From: Nostoc commune NIES-4072
GTDB taxonomy: Bacteria > Cyanobacteriota > Cyanobacteriia > Cyanobacteriales > Nostocaceae
Length of the DNA stretch: 64,000 nucleotides
Assembly (NCBI RefSeq): GCF_003113895.1
Contig: NZ_BDUD01000001.1
Location: 1,151,417-1,215,416 of the forward strand
Direction: 5' to 3'
Part shown: positions 16,747 through 26,805 of the stretch, piece by piece
Layout of the letters: each line of letters opens with the position of its first letter
Numbering within the stretch: the stretch's first letter is position 1
Position numbers and translations under genes: made by a program
The notes under the pieces: model-generated
Told to the model about the DNA's origin: nothing
What the model saw: only the letters and a program-made list of their open reading frames with translations
Database searches by the model: none

Positions 16747-18012
16747 TTGTCACAGCAACTAACTAATACAGTATTTCCAGCCTCAGTCTTCCGATTAGAC
16801 AGTGGTTTAACTTTTATTCATCAAGAGATTCCCACTACCCCTGTAGTTGTGGCGGATGTTTGGGTGCGTGCTGGAGCAAGCCTAGAGCCAGAACCGTGGT
16901 TTGGCATGGCGCACTTTTTAGAACACATGATTTTTAAAGGTACAGCGACGCTACCCCCTGGAATGTTCGATTCTAAAGTTGAAAATCGGGGAGGCGTGAG
17001 TAATGCGGCGACAAGCTATGATTATGCTCATTATTCTCTCACCACAGCTGCCCCTTATTTAAAAGATACTCTGCCCTACTTGGGAGAACTACTGCTCAAT
17101 GCGGCAATTCCAGAAGATGAATTTAGCCGCGAACGAGACGTGGTGCTAGAGGAAATTCGCTCTTGTCAGGACGATTCTGACTGGATAGGCTTTCAAGGGC
17201 TGATTCAAAGCATCTATCCGCATCACCCTTACGGACGTTCGGTATTGGGTACTGAGCAAGAACTGATGCAGCAATCGCCAGAAGCAATGCGCTGTTTTCA
17301 CCGCACTCACTATCAGCCGGAAAACATGACGGTGGTAATTGCAGGAGGTATAGCCCAGCAACCAGCTTGGGAAATGGTAAATAGTTCATTTGCTGATTTT
17401 GCCGAACGCTCTAATTGTCCGCAGTTTGAGAAAGTGACAAAGCCAGTAATAACCGGTATTCATCGTCAAGAACTGTATTTACCACGCATAGAACAAGCGC
17501 GATTATTGATGGCGTGGCTGGTTCCTGGAGTAGAAGAAATCCGCGCTGGCTTTGGTTTAGATTTGTTGTCAGTGTTATTGGCAGAAGGGCGGACTTCGCG
17601 TTTAGTGCGTGATTTACGAGAAGATTTGCAATTGGTACAGGGGATTTACAGTAGTTTTTCTCTACAACGGGAATCAAGTTTATTTACAATTACTGCCTGG
17701 TTGGAACCAGAAAACCTGGAGGAAGTTGAGTCCTTAATTTGCGCTCATTTGGATGATTTGCAGACTACAGGAATTAGCGAACAGGAACTTGGTCGTACAC
17801 GCAGACTGCTATGTAATGAGTATGCGTTTTCTACCGAAACGCCAAATCAGCTTACAGGGCTTTATGGATATTACAATACCATCGCCCACGCTGAATTAGC
17901 TGTGACATATCCCCAGCAGATTCAATCTTTTGATGCCAAAGAACTACAAAAATTAGCTAAACAATATCTCTCGCTGGAGAATTACGCGGTTACTGTACTT
18001 AAACCGTGTTAG
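16747..18012 (+). CDS. M16B zinc peptidase, catalytic subunit
   Basis: 421 aa, no signal peptide. The inverted zinc motif HFLEH at residues 56-60 with the distal Glu in VVLEEIRS near residue 136 defines an M16 (pitrilysin/MPP) peptidase; the second lobe (QARLLMAWLVPG, SRLVRDLRED) lacks the Arg-Tyr pair used to bind substrate. That pair is in the next gene, so the two products probably form a heterodimer like mitochondrial processing peptidase. The frame opens only after TAA 16732, leaving TTG 16747 as the start. Possible processing or degradation of small peptides in the cell. Confidence 0.85.
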   Translation: MSQQLTNTVFPASVFRLDSGLTFIHQEIPTTPVVVADVWVRAGASLEPEPWFGMAHFLEHMIFKGTATLPPGMFDSKVENRGGVSNAATSYDYAHYSLTTAAPYLKDTLPYLGELLLNAAIPEDEFSRERDVVLEEIRSCQDDSDWIGFQGLIQSIYPHHPYGRSVLGTEQELMQQSPEAMRCFHRTHYQPENMTVVIAGGIAQQPAWEMVNSSFADFAERSNCPQFEKVTKPVITGIHRQELYLPRIEQARLLMAWLVPGVEEIRAGFGLDLLSVLLAEGRTSRLVRDLREDLQLVQGIYSSFSLQRESSLFTITAWLEPENLEEVESLICAHLDDLQTTGISEQELGRTRRLLCNEYAFSTETPNQLTGLYGYYNTIAHAELAVTYPQQIQSFDAKELQKLAKQYLSLENYAVTVLKPC

Positions 18013-18106
18013 GCATTGGGCATTGGGCATTGGGCATGGGGCATGGGGCATTAGTTTTTGACAAAGGACAAAGGACAAATGACAAATAACAAAGGACAAA
18101 GGAAAA
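18013..18106. repeat. Heptameric repeats inside the M16 operon
   Basis: CATTGGG units (five to six copies, drifting to CATGGGG) followed by ACAAAGG/ACAAATG units fill the spacer between the two peptidase genes. The last unit, AAAGGAAAA, may serve as the ribosome binding site for the ATG at 18107. Confidence 0.85.
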
Positions 18107-19378
18107 ATGACAACCTTGCTGCAAAAATCGCCTATCCATCGTACTGTATTGAACAATGGCATTGTAGTGCTGGTGGCAGAAAATCCTGCTGCGGATATTA
18201 TTGCGGCGCGAATTTTTGTGCGTGCTGGTAGTTGTAACGAAAACCGCGAGCAAGCAGGGTTGGCACATTTGCTCTCAGCAGTGATGACAAAGGGATGCGA
18301 TGGTCTTTCTAGTTTGGAAATTGCAGAAAAAGTCGAGTCTGTAGGAGCGAGTTTGAGTGCAGATGCTGGCACTGATTATTTTCTGCTATCTTTCAAAACG
18401 GTAACATCCGATTTTGGAGAAATTTTAACATTAGCAGGGCGGATTTTGCGATCGCCTACTTTTCCCGAAACTCAAGTGGAACTAGAACGGCGTTTAGCAC
18501 TCCAGGATATTCGTTCCCAAAAAGAGCAACCGTTTAATGTCGCCTTTGAACAAATGCGGCAGGTAATGTACCAAAATCATCCATACTCCATGTCAGTGCT
18601 GGGAGATGAAACCACCATGAGTAGCTTAACTCGTGCGGATTTAGTGGAGTATCACCAAACTTATTTCCGTCCAGATAATGTAGTAATTAGTATTGCTGGT
18701 AGAGTCACAGCCACAGATGCAGCCGCGTTGGTGGAAGAAGTTTTTGCTGATTGGCAAGCGCCAGCCCAAGCACTACCAATACTGAATTTACCTGAGATTA
18801 AAGTGGAACCACAGGTAAGGGTTAAGCCAATACAAACACAACAATCAATCGTGATGCTTGGGTATTTGGGAACATCGGTGAGTTCTGTTGATTACGCCGC
18901 ACTGAAGTTACTGTGTACCTACTTAGGAAATGGGCTTTCTAGTCGCTTGTTTGTCGAATTGCGGGAAAAGCGTGGTTTAGCTTACGAAGTATCCGCCTTT
19001 TACTCCACAAGGCTATTTCCAGCCTCGTTTGTAGTTTATATGGGTACAGCACCAGAAAATACCAGCATTGCCCTAGAAGGACTGCGTACAGAAGTAGATT
19101 TATTATGTACCACCGAAGTATCAGAAAGCGCACTCAAAGCTGCTAAAAACAAGATACTGGGACAGTACGCTTTGGGTAAACAAACGAACGGGCAAATTGC
19201 TCAGATATACGGTTGGTATGAAATTTTGGGCTTAGGAATTGATTTTGATACAAAGTTCCAAGAATTGATTGCGGCTGTGAGTGCCCAGGATGCCATCGCT
19301 TCAGCTCGTAAGTATTTAAAAGAGCCTTACTTGTCTTTAGTTGGTCAAGAAGACGCAATTAATCGAGCGATCGCATAA
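18107..19378 (+). CDS. M16B peptidase, non-catalytic substrate-binding subunit
   Basis: 423 aa. It has the same fold as the preceding gene, but the zinc site is lost: HxxEH reads HLLSAV here. By contrast the C-lobe keeps the R/Y motif, ELREKRGLAYEVSAFYS, which is missing in the partner. This complementary loss is the hallmark of heterodimeric M16B enzymes. Co-directional with the catalytic gene, 94 bases apart. Ends in a HIP1 site just before the stop. Confidence 0.87.
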   Translation: MTTLLQKSPIHRTVLNNGIVVLVAENPAADIIAARIFVRAGSCNENREQAGLAHLLSAVMTKGCDGLSSLEIAEKVESVGASLSADAGTDYFLLSFKTVTSDFGEILTLAGRILRSPTFPETQVELERRLALQDIRSQKEQPFNVAFEQMRQVMYQNHPYSMSVLGDETTMSSLTRADLVEYHQTYFRPDNVVISIAGRVTATDAAALVEEVFADWQAPAQALPILNLPEIKVEPQVRVKPIQTQQSIVMLGYLGTSVSSVDYAALKLLCTYLGNGLSSRLFVELREKRGLAYEVSAFYSTRLFPASFVVYMGTAPENTSIALEGLRTEVDLLCTTEVSESALKAAKNKILGQYALGKQTNGQIAQIYGWYEILGLGIDFDTKFQELIAAVSAQDAIASARKYLKEPYLSLVGQEDAINRAIA

Positions 19379-19467
19379 CTGAAAATGTAGAATCGTAAAA
19401 TACAGCAGCTGTTTTTTAGACCAAGCGGCTGTACCATTAGCATGAGAATATTCTGGGAGTAAATTCC

Positions 19468-20475
19468 ATGCAAAGCAGCCTGACAGCAAGTATTTTGAGT
19501 TACTTAAAATTACTAAACCCAACTGTAAATCGCTGTAGGATGGAAAAACGGCCAAAGAGGTCTAAATCTTTCTCAGCCATTGAAATTCTCTTGTTCTCCG
19601 CTACGCCTCTGGTTATTGCCTCAACGGCTGTAGTATCAATAGCAGCACCACAAAAAATTGCCCAAGTAAATCCTGGAAATAGCATCAACCGCCCTATCCT
19701 CAAAGTTGGTAGTCAAGGCGAACGTGTATCTGAACTTCAGGCAGCTCTGAAACTTTTGGGTTTTTATTCTGGTGCTGTAGATGGTATATATAGTGAGAAT
19801 ACAGCCAGTGCTGTTTCCCGGTTTAAACAAGCTGCTGGCTTGAATCCAGATGGCATTGTGGATGCTAGCACTTGGCAACGACTTTTTCCTAATCAACCAG
19901 TAGCAGCATCAACCATTCCTTCATCCCAGCCAAGATTTAACTCAGCTAATAATTTTCCTGTTCCAACCCAGGCTAGCAATGTCAGCAACGTTGTAAATTC
20001 CAATCCTCCAAGACAAGTAACACAAGTTCCGACTAACCCCGAACCAAGACCTACTACCCCAAGACAAGCTGTAAGACAAGTTCCGAACAGCCCTGAACCA
20101 AGACCTGCTACCCCAAGAAGAACTACAACTTCAAGCACACAGAAAACGCCGAATCGGACTACATCAACCACTCGAAGTCAGTCAACTACACGCACTCGAC
20201 AAACTACTCGAACTCAGCCAAACACAACTACTAAGCGAACCCCTGGTATTCAATACACCTCAGAAGGATTGCCAATTTTGCGTATAGGATTACGTGGTTC
20301 TGAAGTTGTTAAGTTGCAACAACAACTGAAAAAGCTTGGTTTCTTGAAAGGCGATGCCGATGGAGACTTTGGCGAGACAACCGAAGCAGCTGTGAAAGCT
20401 GCACAAAAGAGCTATGGTTTAGAAGCTGACGGTGTAGTTGGTGGCTCTACCTGGGAGGTTCTTTTGCGGCGTTAG
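19468..20475 (+). CDS. Peptidoglycan-binding protein with two PG_binding_1 domains
   Basis: 335 aa. A long basic leader with a hydrophobic stretch (ILLFSATPLVIASTAVVSIAAP, about 43-64) suggests export. The first PG_binding_1 domain lies at about 79-132 (LKVGSQGERVSELQAALKLLGFYSGAVDGIYSENT), then a Thr/Pro/Arg/Gln-rich linker of about 130 residues with an imperfect duplication (NPEPRPTTPRQ / SPEPRPATPRR), and a second domain at about 270-333 (LRIGLRGSEVVKLQQQLKKLGFLKGDADGDFGETT). It probably attaches to or remodels the cell wall; no catalytic domain is present. Alternative starts lie within the leader. Confidence 0.85.
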   Translation: MQSSLTASILSYLKLLNPTVNRCRMEKRPKRSKSFSAIEILLFSATPLVIASTAVVSIAAPQKIAQVNPGNSINRPILKVGSQGERVSELQAALKLLGFYSGAVDGIYSENTASAVSRFKQAAGLNPDGIVDASTWQRLFPNQPVAASTIPSSQPRFNSANNFPVPTQASNVSNVVNSNPPRQVTQVPTNPEPRPTTPRQAVRQVPNSPEPRPATPRRTTTSSTQKTPNRTTSTTRSQSTTRTRQTTRTQPNTTTKRTPGIQYTSEGLPILRIGLRGSEVVKLQQQLKKLGFLKGDADGDFGETTEAAVKAAQKSYGLEADGVVGGSTWEVLLRR

Positions 20476-20858
20476 CCCCAACAGCGTTAGGCTGATACTA
20501 AAGTTGCTATCCACTGTGTGCAATTTTGATAGTTCCCTGAATGACTTTGGAACTTGCTAGTGGTAAATACCCTCTTTTAGGTACAGAGGTTTCTCTCGGT
20601 CGAGAAACCTCTATAGAATTTTTGCTGCTCTATAAATTTTTGATGAATTTAATTCCTGGTACATCCTGCAATACGATAAAGATATACCAATTAAAATTAT
20701 CTCTCTATGCCATCACTGAAAAATTACATTGGTATTGGGCTAACAAAAAATGATGGCAACTTTAAGAATCAAGCACAATGACACCTGATAGTGTTACAGA
20801 TCACAGATGTAAATAGTGAAATTAATTAAACTTACTGCTAATTCCTCTAAAAAAACTT
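20476..20858. other. Intergenic region with hairpin
   Basis: A perfect 11-bp stem (AGAGGTTTCTC 20585-20595, loop TCGGTC, GAGAAACCTCT 20602-20612) may terminate the upstream gene, although no T-run follows directly. A 70-codon plus frame running through the hairpin has no protein character. The rest is AT-rich upstream DNA of the next gene. Confidence 0.5.
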
Positions 20859-21212
20859 ATGAAACACTTTTTATTAACTTGGCTTGGTACTGCGGTGGCG
20901 TTATTGATTACTACTAAAATCGTTTCGGGATTCGTGGTCACAGGTTTTGTGAGTGCCTTGGTTGCTGCCTTTGTTATTGGTCTGGTTAATGCATTTGTTA
21001 GACCAATTTTGCAGATTTTGGCCTTTCCGATTACCTTACTCACCTTTGGTTTGTTTGCATTGGTGATTAACGCCTTAACCCTTTGGCTGGCAAGTGTTTT
21101 AACTCCTGGTTATGGTTTTGAGATTCAGGGCTTTTTACCTGCGTTGTTAGGTTCCATTGTGCTAGCTATTGTTTCTAGCGTAATTAACTATTTTTTGAGA
21201 GTTGTTGACTAG
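20859..21212 (+). CDS. Small four-helix membrane protein, phage-holin superfamily IV
   Basis: 117 aa with four hydrophobic helices (LLTWLGTAVALLITTKIV; ALVAAFVIGLVNAFVRPIL; LAFPITLLTFGLFALVINALTLWLAS; ALLGSIVLAIVSSVINYFL). The NAFVRPIL..L..PITLLTFGLF.LVINALxLWL block is the signature of PF04020-type proteins, often named holin family IV although most are chromosomal membrane proteins of unknown role. It stands alone with about 380 bases upstream. Confidence 0.88.
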   Translation: MKHFLLTWLGTAVALLITTKIVSGFVVTGFVSALVAAFVIGLVNAFVRPILQILAFPITLLTFGLFALVINALTLWLASVLTPGYGFEIQGFLPALLGSIVLAIVSSVINYFLRVVD

Positions 21213-21368
21213 AAAAATTAATCAATTGTAATACTCATATTTGAGGCTTGGGCAACAGCTAGTACCGCAAGACGGAAGTCAAAAGTCACTCATGCTTGAA
21301 TTTTGAGCTTTCTGGCTGTAATAAAATGGTAGGTTTATTTCCGCCGACCTGTACTAGTTTTACTTTAG

Positions 21369-21905
21369 CTAATGACAAATGACTAATGACAAATGACTAA
21401 TTATATTTAAGGCTTGGGCAACAGCTAGCGTTACCGCTCCTGGTTGCCCTTCTAGCTGAAAAATCTGTTTAGGAACTAAGAACCTTACTCCCAATGCTTC
21501 TGTGCTGTTAAAAGGGGAAGCAGTCAACAATGGGGTTTGAGTAGCTGCAAGAATAGCAGCTGCCTCTGCTACGCTAGGTGTACCTACTTTGTGGTTGGTA
21601 ATTGTGGCAGGGTTGGGGACACAGACACAGCGAAGAATTTGGGCAGAAAAAGTTTTTAGAGGCAAATTGCGTAGGTTACAAAGTTCTACTAAACCAACTT
21701 CTGAGGATTTAGTGTCAATGGTAGCAAAACCTGCGATCGCACTTTGAAAAAGTTGATTTTCTTGAAATATTTGCTCAATTGCTTGATCAATCAACTGCCA
21801 TGAGGTTCCCCGTTTACAACCGATTCCTACCCATAAAGCCTGTTGCACTTGGTGTATTTCCTTATTCAATTCGTCAGGATTTGGTTTACTCCAACAGCCA
21901 ACCAA
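21369..21905 (-). CDS. Cobalamin biosynthesis CbiG C-terminal domain (CobE-like)
   Basis: 178 aa. The core matches the CbiG C-terminal/CobE fold: LWVGIGCKRGTSWQLIDQAIEQ, GFATIDTKSSEVGLVELC, NHKVGTPSVAEAAAILAA and RFLVPKQI. CobE/CbiG acts around ring contraction in corrin synthesis. The N-terminal lactonase part of CbiG is absent, so it acts as a stand-alone CobE. The last dozen residues (IISHLSLVICH) come from TGACAAA heptamers, so the native stop has been lost and replaced by repeat-encoded tail. The start at 21905 is a TTG; other starts are possible. Confidence 0.8.
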   Translation of the reverse strand: MVGCWSKPNPDELNKEIHQVQQALWVGIGCKRGTSWQLIDQAIEQIFQENQLFQSAIAGFATIDTKSSEVGLVELCNLRNLPLKTFSAQILRCVCVPNPATITNHKVGTPSVAEAAAILAATQTPLLTASPFNSTEALGVRFLVPKQIFQLEGQPGAVTLAVAQALNIISHLSLVICH

Positions 21906-22032
21906 ATAAATCTCCCACCGTCAGCCTCAATTCACTTGCAAAAAACCGCAAAGTACACAAAGAAAAAATCACCTTAACTCTTACTCTGCGTACCTTTGCG
22001 CTACCTTAGCGTACCTTTGCGTTAAAAAAAAA

Positions 22033-23787
22033 TTACATCCTCTCCAATACCTGAATTCCCAATAAAGACAATCCCAACTTCAGAGTTCTAGCAGTCAAAT
22101 CACATAAAACCAAGCGTGATGTCCTCTGCGGTTCCTCGGCTTGTAATATGGGACAGCGATCATAGAATTGGTTAAACTTCTGACTCAGTTCAAACAAATA
22201 CTCACATAAACGATTAGGCAGCAAGTCTTGTTCTACACTACTAATAACTTCATCGAGTTGAAGTAAATATTTTGCTAGCGCTAATTCTGTTTCATGCTGC
22301 AACAAAACGGCATTCTTTCCCAACTCTTTAAAGTTAATATCACCCTTGCGACTAATCCCATGAATTCGCGCATAAACATACAGCATATAGGGCGCAGTAT
22401 TACCTTTAAGATCCAGCATTTTGTCGTAGCTGAAAATGTAGTTACTGGTGCGATTTTGGCTTAAGTCTGCATACTTAACTGCGCTGATCCCAACTACCCT
22501 AGCAACTTCATTAATAAATTCTTCAGTTTCTTGGCGTTCTTCTTTTTGTAATCTAGTTTTTAGATCAGCATGGGCACGAGAAACAGCTTCATCTAATAAA
22601 TCCCGCAACCGCACAGTGTCCCCAGAACGAGTTTTGAATTTCTTCCCATCTTCTCCTAACACCAACCCAAAGGGTACATGCACTAATTCCACATCATCGG
22701 GAATCCATCCAGCTTTGCGTGCTACTTGGAAAAATTGGGCAAAGTGGTTTCCTTGTCCAGCATCTGTTACATAAATTATCCGCTTTGCTTGATCCTGCTG
22801 AATCCGGTAGCGGAGGGATGCTAAATCTGTCGTGGCGTAGTTATAGCCGCCATCTGACTTCTGCACAATTAAAGGTAAAGGTTCACCTTCTCTATTTGTA
22901 AACCCTTCCAGAAAAACGCATTTTGCGCCCTGGTTTTCTACCAGTAAGCCAGATTTTTCTAAATCTTCCACAACTTCTGGTAATAAGGGATTATAGAAAG
23001 ATTCACCCCGTTCAGTCAACTTAATATCCAGCAACTCATAAATTATTTGAAACTCCTGCCGTGATTGTTCGCACAGCAGTTTCCAAGCATGGAGTGTATC
23101 TTCTGCACCTGCTTGTAATCTTACGACTTCTTGCCGTGCTGTTTCTTGAAAAGCTGCATCTGTATCAAAGCGTTGTTTGGCTTTGCGGTAAAAAGAGACT
23201 AAATCACCAATATCTAAAGCATTAGCGGTGGTAAGTGCGTCTGGGTAAACTTCCCGCAGATAGGCAATTAACATCCCAAATTGCGTACCCCAATCACCGA
23301 TATGATTTAACCGTAAAACATCGTGTCCTTGAAATTCTAAAATCCGGGCGATGGAATCACCAATAATCGTAGAACGCAAGTGTCCAACGTGCATTTCTTT
23401 AGCAATATTCGGACTGGAAAAATCCACAATTTCCCGCTTGGGCGTTTTCGCGGCTGGAACTCCCAACCTGGGATCAGCTTGAATGTCATTCAGTTGTGCT
23501 TCTAGGTATGCCGTTTTCAGCTTCAGATTGATAAATCCTGGCCCAGCGATTTCCGGGGGTTCGCAGATTTCGGATACATCTAGTTTCAGGGCGATCGCAC
23601 CTGCGATCGCTCTTGGTTGCAATCCTTTCTTTTTACTCAGGGATAAAGCCACATTCGCCTGATAATCACCAAATTTAGGATTGCTAGCAGAAACCAAAAT
23701 TGGATCTACTCCAGCAAAATCAGCGCCAAAAGCCGCAACTATTGCCTTCTCAAGCTGAACTTTTAGTTTTTCTTGTGTAGCGTTCAT
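22033..23787 (-). CDS. argS: Arginyl-tRNA synthetase
   Basis: 584 aa, full length for the class Ia enzyme. N-terminal additional domain (residues 1-100, [13 protein letters not shown]), HIGH-type motif HVGH at 133-136 ([18 protein letters not shown]), the ArgRS block [18 protein letters not shown], a KMSK-equivalent region [14 protein letters not shown] and the C-terminal DALR anticodon-binding domain with the [21 protein letters not shown] end. It charges tRNA-Arg. A monocistronic gene; upstream lies the 385-base gap with the MITE. Confidence 0.97.
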   Translation of the reverse strand: MNATQEKLKVQLEKAIVAAFGADFAGVDPILVSASNPKFGDYQANVALSLSKKKGLQPRAIAGAIALKLDVSEICEPPEIAGPGFINLKLKTAYLEAQLNDIQADPRLGVPAAKTPKREIVDFSSPNIAKEMHVGHLRSTIIGDSIARILEFQGHDVLRLNHIGDWGTQFGMLIAYLREVYPDALTTANALDIGDLVSFYRKAKQRFDTDAAFQETARQEVVRLQAGAEDTLHAWKLLCEQSRQEFQIIYELLDIKLTERGESFYNPLLPEVVEDLEKSGLLVENQGAKCVFLEGFTNREGEPLPLIVQKSDGGYNYATTDLASLRYRIQQDQAKRIIYVTDAGQGNHFAQFFQVARKAGWIPDDVELVHVPFGLVLGEDGKKFKTRSGDTVRLRDLLDEAVSRAHADLKTRLQKEERQETEEFINEVARVVGISAVKYADLSQNRTSNYIFSYDKMLDLKGNTAPYMLYVYARIHGISRKGDINFKELGKNAVLLQHETELALAKYLLQLDEVISSVEQDLLPNRLCEYLFELSQKFNQFYDRCPILQAEEPQRTSRLVLCDLTARTLKLGLSLLGIQVLERM

Positions 23788-24172
23788 ATATAAATTTTAT
23801 CTGGGAGAGAGAATGTAGCTCTAGAAAAGCTTGATTATTAACTTTAGCATTTCATTTTGAGCCACTCGATTCATGAGAAATGTTTTTGTCCCTCTACTTA
23901 GCAATGCTGAAACCCACGACAAAATTACGGACATAAATTACGATACAATGTCGTTTACCTTTCTTTCTCAATAAGACACTATATCTGTAATATAAATTTC
24001 ATCTATAGAACTAGTATTTGATTTCTGAAAAGATACGTAGGGTGTGTTAGCGACAGCGTAACGCACCATCATCAAGGGTTTGGTGCGTTACGAACTGCGT
24101 TCTAACACACCCTACAATACCTAATTTCGTTCAAAAATCAAATATGATTCCTATATACAGATAAGCGTTAGC
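23788..24172. other. Intergenic region with MITE
   Basis: Left part (23788-24003): upstream DNA of argS without other features. Right part: the MITE copy 2 (24004-24155) listed separately, leaving only 17 bases before the hicA start. Confidence 0.6.
24004..24155 (+). mobile_element. 152-bp MITE, copy 2
   Basis: The element reads TATAG...ATTTGATTTCTGAAAAGATACGT at the left and the inverse of TATAGGAATCATATTTGATTTTTGAA at the right, with inverted GTAGGGTGTGTTAG / CTAACACACCCTAC arms and a GGTGCGTTACG/GTAACGCACC core. It is the inverted copy of 9707-9858, of exactly the same length, with a few mismatches. The nearly perfect internal palindrome could form a strong hairpin if transcribed. Confidence 0.75.
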
Positions 24173-24364
24173 ATGAAAGTACGCGAAGTTATCAAACGAC
24201 TAGAAGCTGATGATTGGTATCTTGCTAGAACTAAAGGTAGTCATCGACAGTTCAAACATCCAGATAAACCCAATACTGTAACAGTGTCTGGTAAACCAAA
24301 TGTAGATGTGCCAATTGGTACTCTTAAAAATATCTGGAGACAAGCTCAATTGGAGGAAGAGTAA
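24173..24364 (+). CDS. hicA: HicA mRNA-interferase toxin
   Basis: 63 aa. HicA fold with the catalytic His in TKGSHRQFKHP (H24) and the typical KVREVIKRLEADDWYLART start and VPIGTLKNIWRQAQL end. It cleaves mRNA as the toxin of a type II module. It overlaps hicB by TAATG. The start lies 18 bases after a MITE, so the promoter must lie in or across that element. Confidence 0.93.
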   Translation: MKVREVIKRLEADDWYLARTKGSHRQFKHPDKPNTVTVSGKPNVDVPIGTLKNIWRQAQLEEE

Positions 24365-24588
24365 TGCGTTATACAGTTGTGATTGAAAAGGGAGAAACTA
24401 GTTACGGCGCTTATGTTCCTGATTTACCCGGTTGTGTAGCTGTGGGTGAAACCTTAGAAGAAATCAAGCAGATGATTGCAGAAGCTATTGAATTTCATCT
24501 AGAAGGAATGCTAGAAGATGGTTTACCTATTCCTAAACCTACAAGCATCGCTCATGAGGTTGAAGTTGCAAACTACATCAAAACATAA
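24364..24588 (+). CDS. hicB: HicB antitoxin
   Basis: 74 aa. N-terminal HicB fold YTVVIEKGETSYGAYVPDLPGCVAVGETLEEIKQMIAEAIEFHLEGM, which mimics an RNase H fold and blocks HicA. The short C-terminus (PKPTSIAHEVEVANYI) carries no obvious helix-turn-helix or RHH domain, so autoregulation may depend on other contacts. Start overlaps the hicA stop (A of ATG shared in TAATG). Confidence 0.92.
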   Translation: MRYTVVIEKGETSYGAYVPDLPGCVAVGETLEEIKQMIAEAIEFHLEGMLEDGLPIPKPTSIAHEVEVANYIKT

Positions 24589-24664
24589 TTATCGGAAATC
24601 ACTAAATTAGCTCTAAACAATCCTTCTAGTACAGATTGGCGGAAGTTCGCACCGCACTTTTAAC

Positions 24665-25078
24665 TTACAATTTCACACCGGATACACAGCAGCTATTTGG
24701 TGTTGATGCTGGTGCTATAGTTTTCAAATAACAAACAGCACTAGCACCTTGTACTCCTGGTCGAACATAGGTATAAGCACTACACCTATTATCATTAATA
24801 CAAGACTGCTGGCAAACTGAAGCGAATGGTTCAATAGGAAATCCTGAGTAATCGCTACCTGCTCTATCTCTACCAAATTCAGCAGTTACGGTAAAACGTG
24901 GAATAGTGGTTGAGAGTGGAGTCACTTGAGCTATGGCAGGTTGAGCCAATGGGAGCAAGTTTACAGCCGTACTAAAACCTAAAATCAGTAAAAGTGCCAA
25001 TCCAAAAAATATAATATTTCTTGGGAAAACAAAATTTTTCTTTGCATATTGCCAAGCTGCGACTATTGTTAATTTCAT
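24665..25078 (-). CDS. Exported PAN/Apple-domain protein
   Basis: 137 aa. A signal anchor at about 20-50 (NIIFFGLALLLILGFSTAVNLLPLAQPAIA, AIA cleavage) precedes a PAN-type domain: FGRDRAGSDYSGFPIE, then C-x3-C-x5-C (VCQQSCINDNRC), AYTYVRPGVQG, VCYLK and PNSCCVSGVK, with six Cys that would form disulfides. PAN domains bind carbohydrate or protein outside the cytoplasm. No adjacent partner. Intact. Confidence 0.82.
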   Translation of the reverse strand: MKLTIVAAWQYAKKNFVFPRNIIFFGLALLLILGFSTAVNLLPLAQPAIAQVTPLSTTIPRFTVTAEFGRDRAGSDYSGFPIEPFASVCQQSCINDNRCSAYTYVRPGVQGASAVCYLKTIAPASTPNSCCVSGVKL

Positions 25079-25206
25079 AAATCTCTCTTGGGTACACAGT
25101 ATTATTAATAGCTGTATACATTACAGTTATTTGCTACCAAATACCCAAATTGTTAATAATTTTACATAATTAATTCTGTCTGACTTGCAGCTACACAGTA
25201 AATGAA

Positions 25207-26721
25207 TTAAGGCAGGGAAGATGAAAGAATCGAGTTGTATTGAAGCTTCTCTGCTTCCGCCCAAGCAAGGCACAACTGACGGAAACGATCGCCCCGCACC
25301 TCAAAATTCGGGTACTGGTCGAAACTTGCACAAGCCGGAGATAGTAACACCACAGACGCTTCATACTCCTTAGCTAATTCTGCCGCTCTCGGAACTGCCC
25401 TTTCCATCGTTTCCACAATGTGGTAAGAATAATATCCCACCTCTTGGAGACGTTGGGCAAATGTGGGTGCAGCAGAGCCAATCAATAACACAGCAGCAGC
25501 TTTGGTTTGAATTTGTGCTAGCCAGCCAGTATCATCACCTGCTTTAGCTTCTCCACCAGCAATTAAAATCGCTGGACTTTTCACAGATGCTAAACCAACT
25601 TCGGCAGCATCGTAGTTAGTGGCTTTGCTGTCGTTGATGAAATCAATACCTTCCCAAGTACAGATATGCTCCAAACGATGAGCAACACCAGGAAATTCAA
25701 CAATAGCATGTGCGATCGCATCACGATTAATTCCCGCTAATCGTGCTGTTGCTACTGCCATCAAGAGATTTTGCTGGTTATGTTCTCCCACCATCCGCAA
25801 AGTAGATACTTTCACAATCGGTTCTGGTGCAGAGGTTGCAGTCAATTTTTCCACAACCCAGTCATCCTCGATGTAAAAGCCTTTTTCGCTAATAAGGAAA
25901 TCTTTTCCTTTGACACTTGTCCAATAAGCATTAGGCCAAGCACTTAAACCTTGCTGCCTCAAGTAAGCATCATCGCCATTGAACACTTGCAATTCGGACT
26001 GACGCAACAGCTTGGCTTTGATGTTGTAATAGTTCTCCAAAGTCTTATGGCGACTTAGATGATCCGGTGTGAAAGTCGTCCAAACACCAATACGTGGAGC
26101 AAGAGAAACAGAAGACTCTACTTGATAACTGCTAATTTCCGCAATCACCCAATCAAGTGAGGAGTTAGAAGTTAAAAGTGAGGAGTTAGGAGTTAAGAGT
26201 GAGGAATTATATGCCTCCCCTACTTCCCCTACTCCCTGTCCCCTATCCCCTGTCCCCTGTCCCCTATTAGATAGCGCAACTTCACTTGCGGCGTAGCCAA
26301 TATTACCGCAGGCGGGTGCATTTAAGCCTGCTGCTTGAAAAATGGCAGCAATTAAAGCTGTGGTAGTAGTTTTGCCGTTAGTACCTGTAATTCCTACCCA
26401 AGGCAAGGATTGCAAATTTCGCCAAGCGAGTTCCATTTCCCCAATGGTTTCAATACCTAATTGGCGTGCCTTGATTAATACAGGAATATCCCAAGGCACA
26501 CCAGGGCTAACGACTATTAATTGAGGTAAATTAGCACCATTCAATTCTAGGGATTGGCCTAGTTTCACGGTTATTTGCTCGGCAGCGAGTTCTTGTTGTT
26601 GTTGTAGGAGGGTTTCGGAGGTATTGCTATCACTTAGCTCTACCTCCCAACCTTCCCGTTTCAACAATCTCGCCGCAGCAACACCGGACTTTCCCAATCC
26701 AATTACAGTAGCTCTGGACAT
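25207..26721 (-). CDS. murD: UDP-N-acetylmuramoyl-L-alanine:D-glutamate ligase with repeat-encoded insert
   Basis: 504 aa; the family is usually 450-465. MurD adds D-Glu to the muropeptide precursor. Motifs: N-terminal [16 protein letters not shown]-loop [11 protein letters not shown] at 110-120, [69 protein letters not shown]. At residues about 149-187 an insert of roughly 38 residues ([12 protein letters not shown]..., then [12 protein letters not shown]) is encoded by heptameric junk repeats (GGGGACA, GGAGTTA types, 26160-26275). It sits in a surface position between the CGNIG and [10 protein letters not shown] blocks, so activity may be kept. Confidence 0.95.
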   Translation of the reverse strand: MSRATVIGLGKSGVAAARLLKREGWEVELSDSNTSETLLQQQQELAAEQITVKLGQSLELNGANLPQLIVVSPGVPWDIPVLIKARQLGIETIGEMELAWRNLQSLPWVGITGTNGKTTTTALIAAIFQAAGLNAPACGNIGYAASEVALSNRGQGTGDRGQGVGEVGEAYNSSLLTPNSSLLTSNSSLDWVIAEISSYQVESSVSLAPRIGVWTTFTPDHLSRHKTLENYYNIKAKLLRQSELQVFNGDDAYLRQQGLSAWPNAYWTSVKGKDFLISEKGFYIEDDWVVEKLTATSAPEPIVKVSTLRMVGEHNQQNLLMAVATARLAGINRDAIAHAIVEFPGVAHRLEHICTWEGIDFINDSKATNYDAAEVGLASVKSPAILIAGGEAKAGDDTGWLAQIQTKAAAVLLIGSAAPTFAQRLQEVGYYSYHIVETMERAVPRAAELAKEYEASVVLLSPACASFDQYPNFEVRGDRFRQLCLAWAEAEKLQYNSILSSSLP

Positions 26722-26805
26722 AGATTGCAGCAGAGTGTCCCTGGTTAAGCACTCCCTATACTAGCGTCTATTGGCAAAAATTACACAACTTTTTGTTGAC
26801 TTACG

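Noticed and set aside
20541..20753. 70-codon plus frame after the peptidoglycan-binding gene
   Set aside because: Passes through a perfect hairpin and has no recognisable features.
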